Made by a program: the position numbers and the translations under genes. The notes under the pieces are model-generated. The model worked only from the letters and a program-made list of their open reading frames with translations. It did not search any database and was not told the DNA's origin. From Chersky-840 sp963764205 (GTDB lineage Bacteria; Actinomycetota; Acidimicrobiia; Acidimicrobiales; UBA8190), in NCBI GenBank assembly GCA_963764205.1, contig CAVXRN010000006.1:248001-312000 (forward strand): a stretch of DNA of 64,000 bases. Direction: 5' to 3'. Shown piece by piece: positions 53,887 to 63,207 of the stretch (the first letter of the stretch is position 1; every line of letters starts with the position of its first letter).

Positions 53887-55379
53887 GGATCTATCTCTCG
53901 ACCGAAGGCACATACCCGTTCGTGCTCGGAGGCGTGTCGACCTGGGTCGACATGCTCGTGCACGGCCTGCCGCACCACGACTTCGAGATCGGTGCGCTCG
54001 TCGACAACCCGCATCACCGCGTGCAGTACCGACCCCCCGCCAACGTCACGCTGCAACCCATCCCGCTGTGGGGGTTGGAGCTGGCCGAGGAGTACCTGCC
54101 GCGTCGGGAAGGGTGGCGGCGCGCCCTGCGGACGTCGTCACCGGTGGTTCGGGACCGGTTCCTGCCCTCGTGGGAGCACCTCGTCGACTGCCTGGCCGCA
54201 CCGGAGTCCGATCCGGAGGCTCTGGGTGACAGCCTGTCCGCCGTCGCCCACTTCGCCGAGCGCTACGACCTGCGCCGCGCGCTCGGTGACGCGGCGGCGT
54301 GGGCGCTGCTGCTCGAGCGGCTCCAGGCCAATCCCATCCATGCCCGCACGGGGCTCGCCTCGGCGATGGACTTCGCCCGCACCATGTACCGGTACCTTCT
54401 CCCGCTGACCGCACCGACCCCGGTGTGCGACGTCGCCCACAGCTCCGCCGCCGCGTTGTGTGTGCTCCCGGCCGTCGTGGCCAAGTATCGCTACGGGACA
54501 CCGTTGGTGCTCACCGAGCACGGCATCTATCTACGCGAGCGCTTGTTGGCGATGTCCACCGAGTCGTTCGGCACCAAGGTGCTGTTCGCCAACTTCTACC
54601 GGGCGGTCGTCGAGCTCGCCTACCGAGAGGCCGACATCCTCACACCGGTGTGTGCCTACAACGCCGGATGGGAGGAGGCCCTCGGCGTCGAGCCCGAGCG
54701 GATCCGCGTCATCCACAACGGTGTCGACCCCGCCCGCATCGACGTCTGGCCCGAGACCGGCGATGCCCCCACGGTCGGATTCGTCGGGCGTGTCGACCCG
54801 ATCAAGGACATCGTGACCTTGATCCAGGCATTTGCCCGCGTCCGGGCTGTGATCCGCAACGCCCGGTTGCGCATCTGGGGGCCGGCTACGTCGCCGGGAT
54901 ACCTGAAGGAGTGTCAGGTCGCCGTCAGCGTGCTCGGTCTCACCGAGGCCGTCACCTTCGAAGGCCCCACCAACGACGTGGCGGCTGCCTACGGCGCGTC
55001 GCATGTCATCGGGCTCTCTTCGATCTCCGAAGCCTTCCCCTACACCGCGGTCGAGGCCATGTTGGCGGGCCGACCGATCGTGGCGACGGCCGTGGGGGGC
55101 GTGGCCGAGGCGCTCGGTCCCGCCCAATGCCGGGGGACGTCGATGGTGGTGGAGCCGGGGGACCCCGGTGCCATGGCCGAAGCGCTGCTCGCCGTCCTCG
55201 GCGCGTCCTCGGTCGAGCGCAACCACCTCGGCCAATGGCTGCGCTCCCGGGCTCTCACCTTGTTCACCGCGCAACGCATGTTCGACGACTATGACGACGT
55301 CTACACCAGGCTCGCCCGGCAGGTGCCGTCGGCCACACCGGCTTCGGCGGACCGGGTCATCGCCCATGCCGCGTCATGA
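53883..55379 (+). CDS. pelF: PelF-like GT4 glycosyltransferase
   Basis: 498 residues, intact. The DUF3492-type N-terminus STEGTYPFVLGGVSTWVDMLVHGLP and LTEHGIYLRERLLAM are hallmarks of PelF, the cytosolic glycosyltransferase of Pel polysaccharide synthesis. The C-terminal GT-B half has IHNGVDPARIDVWP, VGFVGRVDPIKDIVTLIQAFARV and the donor-site SSISEAFPYTAVEAMLAGRPIVATAVGGVAEALG with its conserved Glu. It overlaps the helical-repeat gene (GTGA) and the PelG-like gene (ATGA), so the three are translationally coupled. The sugar polymerised here is not known. Confidence 0.88.
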   Translation: MRIYLSTEGTYPFVLGGVSTWVDMLVHGLPHHDFEIGALVDNPHHRVQYRPPANVTLQPIPLWGLELAEEYLPRREGWRRALRTSSPVVRDRFLPSWEHLVDCLAAPESDPEALGDSLSAVAHFAERYDLRRALGDAAAWALLLERLQANPIHARTGLASAMDFARTMYRYLLPLTAPTPVCDVAHSSAAALCVLPAVVAKYRYGTPLVLTEHGIYLRERLLAMSTESFGTKVLFANFYRAVVELAYREADILTPVCAYNAGWEEALGVEPERIRVIHNGVDPARIDVWPETGDAPTVGFVGRVDPIKDIVTLIQAFARVRAVIRNARLRIWGPATSPGYLKECQVAVSVLGLTEAVTFEGPTNDVAAAYGASHVIGLSSISEAFPYTAVEAMLAGRPIVATAVGGVAEALGPAQCRGTSMVVEPGDPGAMAEALLAVLGASSVERNHLGQWLRSRALTLFTAQRMFDDYDDVYTRLARQVPSATPASADRVIAHAAS

Positions 55380-56962
55380 CGGCCGGCACGGTCCAAACCA
55401 CCGAGGCAGGTGAGCTCGGGCTCCATATCGCCGCCCGCACGGTCGTCGGTCGCTGCCCCGCCCCACTGAACGCGGTGGAGGTCGCGGTGGTCCTCGAGAC
55501 CTGTGGCTACACCCCGAAGCGGGCCCGCGCCCTGGGAGCCGACGGGCTCAACGCGCTGGCCGAACGAGTCTTCGCCCTCGTCCCTCTCTACTCGTCCGCC
55601 TTGGCCCGTGAGGCTCTGGCGCCGGTGGCTCTGCGAGCGCGCCCGCCGGGGCCGCTCGACCTGGCCCGCGGCCTCGCCTATTCATCGCCCTGGCTCGTGA
55701 GCCTGGCGACCTTGCTGATCTCGGGTGTGTCGTTCTGGTCGTCCAACATCGCCATCCCCTCGATCGCCGACGCCGTCACGCTGGCGACCGCGGTCGCGCT
55801 GCTCGTGACAGGCCCATTCGTCCAGGCCTTCGGACGGCGTGCCTCGTTCTACATCGGGCTCGGGGACCAGGGCATGGTGGTCCGGATCACGCGGTGGACC
55901 CTCGAGCTCGGCCTGGTGTCCACGGCACTCGCGGCGCTGGCGCTGTACGTGGTGCGCAACGACGTCCTGCGTGCCGGCACGCCGGCGACGGCCCGGCTCG
56001 GCCTCGCCGCCGCCATCGCCATCGCCGCCTTGCAGCTCGGCCTGGCCGCCTTCTACGTCCGACGAGCCTTCCTTTCGATCGGGGTGATCGTCGGAGGCGG
56101 CGCCGTGGTCCTGCTGTGGTTCGTGAGCCACGCCGGCCCCTATACCGACCCGACCGTGCTCGTCGTGTGGCAGATCCGGCTCGTCGCGGCGATGGCGGCG
56201 CTGTGCTGGTTGTGGACGGCGTGGTGGCTCTTGCGCGTCCAGTCCTCGGCCCCCGCGCCGCTGTGGCGTCCGTCGGGGTCGGCGCTCGTCCGGGCCGTCG
56301 CGCCGTACGGGCTCTACGGACTGGCCTTCTTCGCCATCGTGGTCGTCCCGCAGCTCGTGAGCGGCGGACTGCTCCAGGGCCGGTACACCTTCAACGCGCC
56401 CTTCGCCATGACCAGCGGGGTGGCTATCGTCGTCCTGGTGCCGTTGCTGGCGCAGACCGTGGCGTCCACCGAGCATCTCTTGGCACGCCAATTCCCGGCC
56501 TGGTTGTCGCGCTACACCGTGGCGCAGACCGACGAGTTCCGCCGGCAGGTGCTGCGGTACTGGCGCGACCAGCTGATCGTGCTCGGCGGGCTGGCCGTGG
56601 CGGCCGGTGCGGTGGTGATCGTCGTCGCTCCTCGACTCGGTGCCACCTTCCCGATCCTCGGAGACCTCGCCCGTCACCCCGGCCTGCTCGCGGCGTGCAC
56701 GGTCGGATACCTCTTTCTCGGCGTGGGCCTCTTCTGCAGTCAGCTGCTCTTCTCGCTGTCGGCCCCGATGCGGCCCCTGGCAGCCGCATGGGCCGGGCTC
56801 GCCGCCCTCGTCGCGGCGTCCATCACCACCGGGTGGGCCGGGCCCACCGTGGCCGCGGTGGCGGGACTGGTGGCGGGCGCGGGTGTCTACTCGTGCGTCG
56901 CCGTGGTGCTCGCCCACCGGGCATTCACCCGAGCCGACCTGACCTACTACCGGACCCTCTGA
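55376..56962 (+). CDS. pelG: PelG-like polytopic membrane protein (polysaccharide exporter)
   Basis: 528 residues. A soluble N-terminus of about 95 residues precedes around 12 transmembrane helices (from YSSPWLVSLATLLISGVSFW to VAAVAGLVAGAGVYSCVAVVLAHRAF), the layout of the MATE/MOP-like PelG transporter thought to carry the polymer across the inner membrane. PelG is normally about 456 residues without such an extension. Coupling to the PelF-like gene supports the assignment; sequence similarity alone is moderate. Confidence 0.68.
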   Translation: MTAGTVQTTEAGELGLHIAARTVVGRCPAPLNAVEVAVVLETCGYTPKRARALGADGLNALAERVFALVPLYSSALAREALAPVALRARPPGPLDLARGLAYSSPWLVSLATLLISGVSFWSSNIAIPSIADAVTLATAVALLVTGPFVQAFGRRASFYIGLGDQGMVVRITRWTLELGLVSTALAALALYVVRNDVLRAGTPATARLGLAAAIAIAALQLGLAAFYVRRAFLSIGVIVGGGAVVLLWFVSHAGPYTDPTVLVVWQIRLVAAMAALCWLWTAWWLLRVQSSAPAPLWRPSGSALVRAVAPYGLYGLAFFAIVVVPQLVSGGLLQGRYTFNAPFAMTSGVAIVVLVPLLAQTVASTEHLLARQFPAWLSRYTVAQTDEFRRQVLRYWRDQLIVLGGLAVAAGAVVIVVAPRLGATFPILGDLARHPGLLAACTVGYLFLGVGLFCSQLLFSLSAPMRPLAAAWAGLAALVAASITTGWAGPTVAAVAGLVAGAGVYSCVAVVLAHRAFTRADLTYYRTL

Positions 56963-56977
56963 GCCGCGGCAGCGACG

Positions 56978-58051
56978 ATGGTCGTCCAACTCACACCGGC
57001 CCCGGCGCCGACCTATCAACACAGCGGCCAGGGACACGACCGCCGGCGACGCCGGCGACGGGGCGAACGGGCACGCGCCAACTGGTGGCGCGCCGAAGTC
57101 ACCGTCGGCGCGCTGGTCCTCATGATCGTGACGATCGCGCTCACGGTGTGGCCTGCTGCCGCGCCGGTGCGACCCATGCCGGTCGGTGTGCGTCTGGTCC
57201 ACTCCGGCCTGGTCATGGCCGATCCCTTCGTCACGCCGACACCCAACCGCGACCTGCAGGACCACTACGTGTTCAACGGTTCCGCTGCTCCGGGAGTGGG
57301 GTGGATCGGCGCCACGGGCCGGGGGCTCGACGTCGGCGTCCGCTCGCATACGGGATGGGCGGGGTGGTTCGCGGTGACGCTACGGGCCGCGGGCCCTGAT
57401 GTCGTATGGCATGCCCGAGTGTCGCGACCGGCCGCTCTTGTGGACGACGGCGTCGGAGAGGCGGTGCTCGCGGTGCAGTCGGCCTCCACCCAGCGCAACG
57501 GCTCCATCAACTACGTCGTGGTCTCGGCTCTCGCGTCGCGGGGCAAGGGCACGTGGCAGATCGGGTCCGCGCACGGCTTCGTCGCCGATGCGGTCACGGA
57601 CCGACTGTGGGAGGAACCGTTGCGGGCGCAAGCCACCTCGACCGAGCCGGTCACGATCCGCACCGACGGGCGCAGCAGCCTCACGGTGTGGTTCGGCGAC
57701 CGGCAGGTGTATTCGAGCCATGTCCTGCACATGAACGACCCTCCGCCGTTTCAGGCCTACCTCGAGGTGCAGGGCCGCGACATCCCCTACGTCTCGAACT
57801 TCAAGAACTTCTGGGTGGCAGACGCTGCACCGGTGATCGTCGACGGTGCGCCGCCGGGCTCCGAGGTCACGCTCGACACCGGCCACGGTGTGGTGGTAGC
57901 CAGAAGCGACGCGTCGCGACGAGCCTCGCTCGCGGTTCCCGCTCCTGAGCTGGTCGGCACCGGGACCCTCGGCATTCGTGACCGGTCGGGCGTTCGTTCC
58001 TTCCGCCATCTGCACTACGCGGGGGGCGACATCCTCCAGATCACCAACTGA
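56978..58051 (+). CDS. Single-pass membrane-anchored extracytoplasmic protein of the Pel-like cassette
   Basis: 357 residues. An Arg-rich cytosolic start (HDRRRRRRRGERARANWW) precedes one membrane helix (VGALVLMIVTIALTVWPAAAPV) and a large extracytoplasmic beta-rich region. This region has a concanavalin-like feel (DHYVFNGSAAPGVGWIGATGRGLDVGVRS, AGWFAVTLRA, VVWHARVSRP, SSLTVWFGDRQVYSSHVL), then a C-terminal Ig-like part. The family is not recognised. It lies 15 bases after the PelG-like gene, so it probably acts with it, perhaps in polymer binding or modification outside the membrane (inference). Confidence 0.68.
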   Translation: MVVQLTPAPAPTYQHSGQGHDRRRRRRRGERARANWWRAEVTVGALVLMIVTIALTVWPAAAPVRPMPVGVRLVHSGLVMADPFVTPTPNRDLQDHYVFNGSAAPGVGWIGATGRGLDVGVRSHTGWAGWFAVTLRAAGPDVVWHARVSRPAALVDDGVGEAVLAVQSASTQRNGSINYVVVSALASRGKGTWQIGSAHGFVADAVTDRLWEEPLRAQATSTEPVTIRTDGRSSLTVWFGDRQVYSSHVLHMNDPPPFQAYLEVQGRDIPYVSNFKNFWVADAAPVIVDGAPPGSEVTLDTGHGVVVARSDASRRASLAVPAPELVGTGTLGIRDRSGVRSFRHLHYAGGDILQITN

Positions 58052-58136
58052 GCCGACGAGGAAACCTCTGGTCCCGGGGTCGAGCCGATAGCGTGGGCTC
58101 CGCCGGCTCTGCTTCACCTCCGAAAGGGGGCACATC

Positions 58137-58523
58137 ATGCCCGGAACGCTCGGCAAGATCAGAAGTCCCTGGATCGTCATCGTGTTCTCGATCATCACAC
58201 TCGGGATCTATGCCATCTATTGGCAGTATGCAATGTTCAAAGAGATGAAGGACTACTCGGGCCAGGGGATCGGCGGGGTGCTCGGACTCGTCCTCGCCAT
58301 CCTGCTCTCCATCGTGAACGTCTTCGTCATGCCTTCGGAGGTCGGCAACCTCTACGGCGCAGAGGGGCAGCCGAAGCCGGTCCAGGGGATCACGGGGTTC
58401 TGGATCCTTCTCCCGCTCATCGGCGGGTTCATCTGGTTGTTCAAGGTGCAGGGTCACCTCAACAAGTTCTGGGTGGCGCACGGCGCCGCCACGACGCAGA
58501 TCCCGCCGGCCGCACCGGCCTGA
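58137..58523 (+). CDS. DUF4234 membrane protein
   Basis: 128 residues with three hydrophobic segments: WIVIVFSIITLGIYAIYWQY, GVLGLVLAILLSIVNVFVM and GFWILLPLIGGFIWLF. The IVIVFSIITLGIYAIYW opening followed by a conserved GxIWLFKVQGHLNKFW is characteristic of DUF4234. Function unknown. An A/G-rich GGGGG site precedes the ATG by seven bases. Confidence 0.8.
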   Translation: MPGTLGKIRSPWIVIVFSIITLGIYAIYWQYAMFKEMKDYSGQGIGGVLGLVLAILLSIVNVFVMPSEVGNLYGAEGQPKPVQGITGFWILLPLIGGFIWLFKVQGHLNKFWVAHGAATTQIPPAAPA

Positions 58524-58552
58524 TCCAGATCGGGAGTGGCCGAAGAGCGGGG

Positions 58553-58629
58553 TGGTGGGGCTAGCTGGAATCGAACCAGCGACCTCAGCATTATCAGTGC
58601 TGCGCTCTAACCGGCTGAGCTATAGCCCC
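58553..58629 (-). tRNA. tRNA-Ile (anticodon GAT)
   Basis: On the minus strand the sequence starts GGGGCTATAGCTCAG and ends TAGCCCC followed by A and an encoded CCA. The acceptor stem pairs over seven bases, the D-stem is AGCTC/GAGC, the anticodon loop CTGATAA carries GAT, and the T-loop is GGTTCGATTCC. It is 77 bases with CCA. No integrase or attachment-site duplication is seen nearby. Confidence 0.97.
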
Positions 58630-58778
58630 CGTAGGAGGACATATCCTGCCAGTCCTCCATGGCGGTTGCGAACCTCTCCCCGGGCCACGAGGCTCGGGGG
58701 AGACCCGAACGTCGCCTTGCCACGGGTCGCGTCCCGAAATTAGCCTCGGTGCGCTCCCACTCCCGATTGGAGACGCAC

Positions 58779-59126
58779 ATGAAGGTCGCCGGTCTCTTCC
58801 GCAACGCCCAGGCCACAGTCAACGTCGCGGCGGGCGGTGTCGTGTTCCGAGAGGGCGAGGAGGCCGACACCATGTTCGGGATCGTCGAGGGGGAGATCAC
58901 GTTGTACACGACGAACCGGGTCGTCGCCACGCTGGGGCCCGACGACATCTTCGGCGAGATGGCGCTCGTGGACTCCGCTCCTCGCATGGCCACTGCCGTG
59001 GCCACAGCCGACACCGTGTTGGCGGTGATCGACAAACACCGGTTCCTCTTCCTCGTCCACGAGACGCCGACCTTCGCACTGCAGGTGATGTCCGCCATGG
59101 CCGAGCGCTTCCGCGCCCAGCGATAG
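58779..59126 (+). CDS. Stand-alone cyclic-nucleotide-binding domain protein
   Basis: 115 residues forming just one CAP_ED/cNMP-binding beta-roll: VNVAAGGVVFREGEEADTMFGIVEGEITLY, then the phosphate-binding cassette region DDIFGEMALVDSAPRMATAVA. There is a Gly-Glu pair and an Arg at the expected cNMP contact positions. It has no HTH or catalytic domain, so it may act as a regulatory subunit. GGAG lies six bases before ATG 58779. It converges on the double-cyclase gene 13 bases away, which suggests a shared signalling pathway. Confidence 0.86.
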   Translation: MKVAGLFRNAQATVNVAAGGVVFREGEEADTMFGIVEGEITLYTTNRVVATLGPDDIFGEMALVDSAPRMATAVATADTVLAVIDKHRFLFLVHETPTFALQVMSAMAERFRAQR

Positions 59127-59139
59127 GCCGGCGCCGATC

Positions 59140-62100
59140 TCACACGAGGTCGGGGGTCCACACCACGCCGAGCCGGGCCAAGATGGCGGCACTGTCGGCC
59201 TGCGCTGCGGCGTACTCGTCGTCGTCCGAGTCGTCGCCCAGCCGTCCCAGGACGCGGAGGGTCAATGCCTGCTCGTAGTCGGCGTCACGGGCCGCCGCGG
59301 CGCGCAGGCTCTCCTCCAGAGCGTCACGAGCCCCATCATGGTCACCGCGCCGCAGGAGCGCGGCGCCGCGAATGCGAAACAGCAGCGGGTGCTGGGCCGA
59401 AACCCCGCCCAACGCCCGGGACTGCTCGATGGCGGTGTCGGCCGCATCCAGTGCCGCTCCGACGTCGCCGGCGAGGAACAGACACTCGGCCATGCGAGCC
59501 TTGGTCTCGAGCACTTCCACGTGCCCACCGACCCCCACGGACTCCTGGAGGGATTCGTCGAACAAGGCCAGAGCCTCCTGGTACTCAGCCTTGCCGCACA
59601 GCACCCGTCCCATCAGGCACTTGACCGACGCGGCCCCGGACCGGTAGCCCGCGGCGCGCCAGATGCGGAGCGCGTCGCTGAACATGGCGGTGGCTTCGTC
59701 GAGCTTCCCTTGTTCGAGGGAGATCTCGCCGATGTTGTTCATGTAGAACGCGTCCATGGTCGAGTTGCCGGTTCGCCGCACCATCGCCTGGGCGCGGCGG
59801 TACAGGTCGAGGGCCCTCGACCAATCACCGCGGAAGTAGGCGAGACCCCCGAGCATGTTGAGGACGCTCGCTTGTCCGGTGAGGTCCCCCAGCTCCTCGA
59901 ACAGCTCGAGGGCACGGGTCCAATTGTGCGGTTGGTCGAGTCGCCCCAGGTCCATGCTGGCCCAGTCGAGGACCTTGAGTGCATTGGCAAGCGCGTCACG
60001 CTCGTCCGCCGCCTCGGCCTCCGACACCGCGGAGCTGCACCACTTGATGGCCCGGGAGTGGTGGCCCTCCTCCTGGCAGAACCGCCCGTACCACGCCAGC
60101 AACTGGGCGCGCAGCGCAGCCGCCTCCGGTCCCTCCACGCCCTCGATGGTCCGGATCCCGCGCGTGATCCACCGCAGCGCGGCTGAGTACCGGTCGACCC
60201 ACCCCATGACCCGAGCCAACTTGAGCACGAGCCGCGCTTGTGCGACCGCCTGGGTGTGCACCTGTCGCCGGGCAGCACGGTAGGCCGCTTCGGCCGCGGG
60301 ATAGTTGCCGGCGTGGTTGTGGGCGTCGCCGAGCGCCTCTTGGACCTCGGCCAGCGTCGCCGGCCCGACGGCGGCGAGGTGGCGCCCCGACCCGAGCGCT
60401 CGCTCGTAGAACTCGGCCGCCTCGACGTTGGCGTAGACGGCTTTGGCTCGTTCTGCCGCCACGAGTGAGAACGCCCACGCTTCGTCGTACCGGCGGGCAT
60501 GGAAATAGTGCAGCGAGAGCAATTCGGCCTGGTCCTCGACAAAGGGACCCGCCAAGGACCGGATGGTGTCGCCGGTTCGTGCATGCAGCGTCCGGCGCAG
60601 CCGGAACGGGAGCCCGTCATAGGCACTGTCGCGGATCAGGGCGTGGGTGAAGCTGAGGCTGCCGTCGTCGAGTCGGGCGATGAAGTCACCCAGTCGCCTC
60701 CACAGGTTGTCGTCGTCGACGACCGCGTCGTCGACGACCGCCCGGAGAAGGGTCTCGGAAAAGGAGCGGCCCAGCACCGACGCCCGGCGCAGGACGTTGC
60801 GCTCGACGGGGTGGAGCTTGTCGATCCGGGCTGCGATGACGGCCTCGACCGAGTCGGGCAGTGCCTCGAGGTCCTGCGCCGTGTACGCGCTCATCACGAG
60901 CTCTCGCAGGAACAGGGGGTTGCCTCCGGCCCGTTCGGCCAGCGCCGCGATGGAGTGCTCGGGAATCGGTGCGTCCTGGGTGGACAGGTGGATGAAGTCC
61001 GCCGCGTCGCGCGCGTCGAGTGGTGCCAGGTCGACCACCACCACCGACCGGTCGGCCGACGCCTTGAATCCGGTCGACTCGGGGCGTCGGGTGACGCACA
61101 CCAGCCACGGCACGGTGTCGACCACGCTCGTCACGTGGCGCAGGATGTCGGCCGAGGCCTCGTCCATCCAGTGCACGTCCTCGACGACCAGCAGCAACGA
61201 CCCGCCGGCCAAGGCGCCGAGCAGCTCCACCATGGCGACGGCCAGCCGTGGTCGCCGAAATTGCTCCTCGAGTTGTGCCGACTCCGGCGTCTCGGGCACC
61301 TCGATGTCCAAGACGTCGCCCAGGAGCGCCGTCCACGGCGCCAACGCCGGTGCCTCGCGTTGCACCGCGCTGCGGAGCACCGCCACGTCGTACGCTTCTT
61401 CTGTGTCCGCCGTGAGCCCGAGCAGGCCGCGCAACAGGACTCGGAACGGGTAGTACGGCGTGGACGACTCGTAGGGCTCGCACGACGTCTTCATGACGAC
61501 CAGGTCGCAAGCCATGCGTTGGAGCTCTTCGACCAGCCGGGACTTGCCCACCCCGGGCTCGCCCGTGAGCTGGAACAGCGTGCCGGCACCGCCCTCGACA
61601 TCAGCCACGGCCTCGGCCATGCGCTCGAGCTCGGCACGCCGTCCCACGAAGGGGATGGCCGCGTCGTCGCGGACGAGGCGGGCCGTCGACACCTTGCCGA
61701 TGCTCAGGGCTTGGACCGGCTTGGCCTTTCCCTTGACGGTGAAGGGCTCGAGCTCCACCGTCTCGATCTCGGCCTGACACTGCTCGACCACGTCGGGTGT
61801 GGTCAGGATCTGCCCGGGCTCGGCTTTGGCCATGAGCCGCGCGGCGAGGTTCACGGCATCACCCATCACCGTGAAGGTGCGGCGATAGTCGGGGCCGATG
61901 TCCCCGGCGAACACCGGACCGCGGTTGACGCCGACCCGCACGAGCAACTCTCGCGGGCGGTCCAGAACCTCGCGCAGGACCAGGAGCATCCGGTGTTCGT
62001 CCTGTCCTGACGCCGACGGTGCGCCTGCGGTCAGGATGATCTTCCCCCCGTCCCGGTCGATGTCGGTCCCCAGGAATGCCACACCGTGGTGCTCCGCGGC

Positions 62101-62994
62101 ACGCTGCACGTCGGTCACGAGGTCGTGCAGCATCTGCGCCACCTTGTGCGGTCCGAACCGCTCGATCAGCGTGTCGGTCCCGTCGAAGTGGATGAACGTC
62201 ACCGTGACGCGTCGGTGTTCGGGCTCCGGAGTCCCCGAGAGCAGCGACTCGCGAATTGCTGTGGAGATGCACCCCGACAGGTCGATTCCGGGGCTCACCG
62301 GTTCGAGGGAAGCCTGGGTGGTCGGCCTTCCCGGAGGGCTCCGCCGGAGTAACACGCCGTCGCCTTTGCGGGCACCGAGCATGCTCGGTCGCAGGGCGCG
62401 CGCCGTGGCGGGACTCACAACGATCTCACCGGCCTGCGCGGTCGACTCCATGGTCACCGTCGTGGTCGCAGCGGGACCCGCCACGATGAGCTCGCGATGC
62501 GAGTCGCCCACCAAGAAGAAGTGGAAGTCGCCGCTGTGGACGCCGACCGACATCCGCAGGGCGACCTGGTGACCGAGGACCTCGACCCTGCCCACGTCGC
62601 GCAGGGTCCGGCGCATGCCGACGGCAGCCCGACACGCTCGCGCTTGGTGATCCTCACCGGCGAACAGCACCAACAGGGCGTCGCCACCGAACTTGAGCAA
62701 CCCTCCGCCTTCGTCATAGGCGACGGCCAGAAGCTCGACGAAGCACCGGTTGATCGTGTCGCTCAGTTCCTCGGCACCGACCTTGCCGTGACTGGCGAGG
62801 CGCTCCGACAACTTCGTGAAGCCCGAGATGTCGACGAAGCACACCGTCCCGGTGACCTCGCGGTGAAGATCCTCGGCATTCTCGGTGACCCAGTCCACCA
62901 CGATGCGGGGCAGGTACGGCGCCAGTCGGTTCACGCCCGGGACGTCGGACCCGTTGCCCCCGTGTCGTGCGTCTGACACTGCGTGATCCAACAC
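59140..62994 (-). CDS. Double adenylate/guanylate cyclase - AAA ATPase - TPR protein
   Basis: About 1284 residues. Cyclase domain 1 (VCFVDISGFTKLSERLASHG near 55, LKFGGDALLVLF) and domain 2 (VTVTFIHFDGTDTLIERFG near 265; VNRGPVFAGDIGPDYRRTFTVMGDAVNLAARL near 355-385) are class III. Metal-binding Asp residues are kept in both, though domain 2's second site reads DRDGGKIILTAG. Next comes a STAND-type ATPase with Walker A GEPGVGKSRL near 480 and Walker B LLLVVEDVHWMDE near 600, then about 450 residues of TPR-like repeats. This is the LuxR/AfsR-like signalling ATPase architecture with a cyclase in place of a DNA-binding domain. GTG 62994 has GGGAG nine bases upstream. Confidence 0.9.
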   Translation of the reverse strand: MLDHAVSDARHGGNGSDVPGVNRLAPYLPRIVVDWVTENAEDLHREVTGTVCFVDISGFTKLSERLASHGKVGAEELSDTINRCFVELLAVAYDEGGGLLKFGGDALLVLFAGEDHQARACRAAVGMRRTLRDVGRVEVLGHQVALRMSVGVHSGDFHFFLVGDSHRELIVAGPAATTTVTMESTAQAGEIVVSPATARALRPSMLGARKGDGVLLRRSPPGRPTTQASLEPVSPGIDLSGCISTAIRESLLSGTPEPEHRRVTVTFIHFDGTDTLIERFGPHKVAQMLHDLVTDVQRAAEHHGVAFLGTDIDRDGGKIILTAGAPSASGQDEHRMLLVLREVLDRPRELLVRVGVNRGPVFAGDIGPDYRRTFTVMGDAVNLAARLMAKAEPGQILTTPDVVEQCQAEIETVELEPFTVKGKAKPVQALSIGKVSTARLVRDDAAIPFVGRRAELERMAEAVADVEGGAGTLFQLTGEPGVGKSRLVEELQRMACDLVVMKTSCEPYESSTPYYPFRVLLRGLLGLTADTEEAYDVAVLRSAVQREAPALAPWTALLGDVLDIEVPETPESAQLEEQFRRPRLAVAMVELLGALAGGSLLLVVEDVHWMDEASADILRHVTSVVDTVPWLVCVTRRPESTGFKASADRSVVVVDLAPLDARDAADFIHLSTQDAPIPEHSIAALAERAGGNPLFLRELVMSAYTAQDLEALPDSVEAVIAARIDKLHPVERNVLRRASVLGRSFSETLLRAVVDDAVVDDDNLWRRLGDFIARLDDGSLSFTHALIRDSAYDGLPFRLRRTLHARTGDTIRSLAGPFVEDQAELLSLHYFHARRYDEAWAFSLVAAERAKAVYANVEAAEFYERALGSGRHLAAVGPATLAEVQEALGDAHNHAGNYPAAEAAYRAARRQVHTQAVAQARLVLKLARVMGWVDRYSAALRWITRGIRTIEGVEGPEAAALRAQLLAWYGRFCQEEGHHSRAIKWCSSAVSEAEAADERDALANALKVLDWASMDLGRLDQPHNWTRALELFEELGDLTGQASVLNMLGGLAYFRGDWSRALDLYRRAQAMVRRTGNSTMDAFYMNNIGEISLEQGKLDEATAMFSDALRIWRAAGYRSGAASVKCLMGRVLCGKAEYQEALALFDESLQESVGVGGHVEVLETKARMAECLFLAGDVGAALDAADTAIEQSRALGGVSAQHPLLFRIRGAALLRRGDHDGARDALEESLRAAAARDADYEQALTLRVLGRLGDDSDDDEYAAAQADSAAILARLGVVWTPDLV

Positions 62995-63207
62995 CGCTGC
63001 ACGCTCCCTTGGAGCTGTTGACGTGGGTCGCTCGGGGGTGGGCGACACGAGTATAGGCCCGTCGACGCCGGTCCCTCCGGGCCTCCCGAGGCGGTCACGA
63101 GACCCTGCGTCGACCGCGCACCGCACCGCGACCGACCGGAATTGCGTCGTCGTCACCCGGTGGGCCTGTAACACTGGGGGTTGCGGATCCACAGGAAGAG
63201 GGCGTGG

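Noticed and set aside
58553..58629. tRNA-Ile as an integration site for a mobile element
   Set aside because: No integrase, recombinase, transposase or repeated 3' tRNA end was seen on either side.
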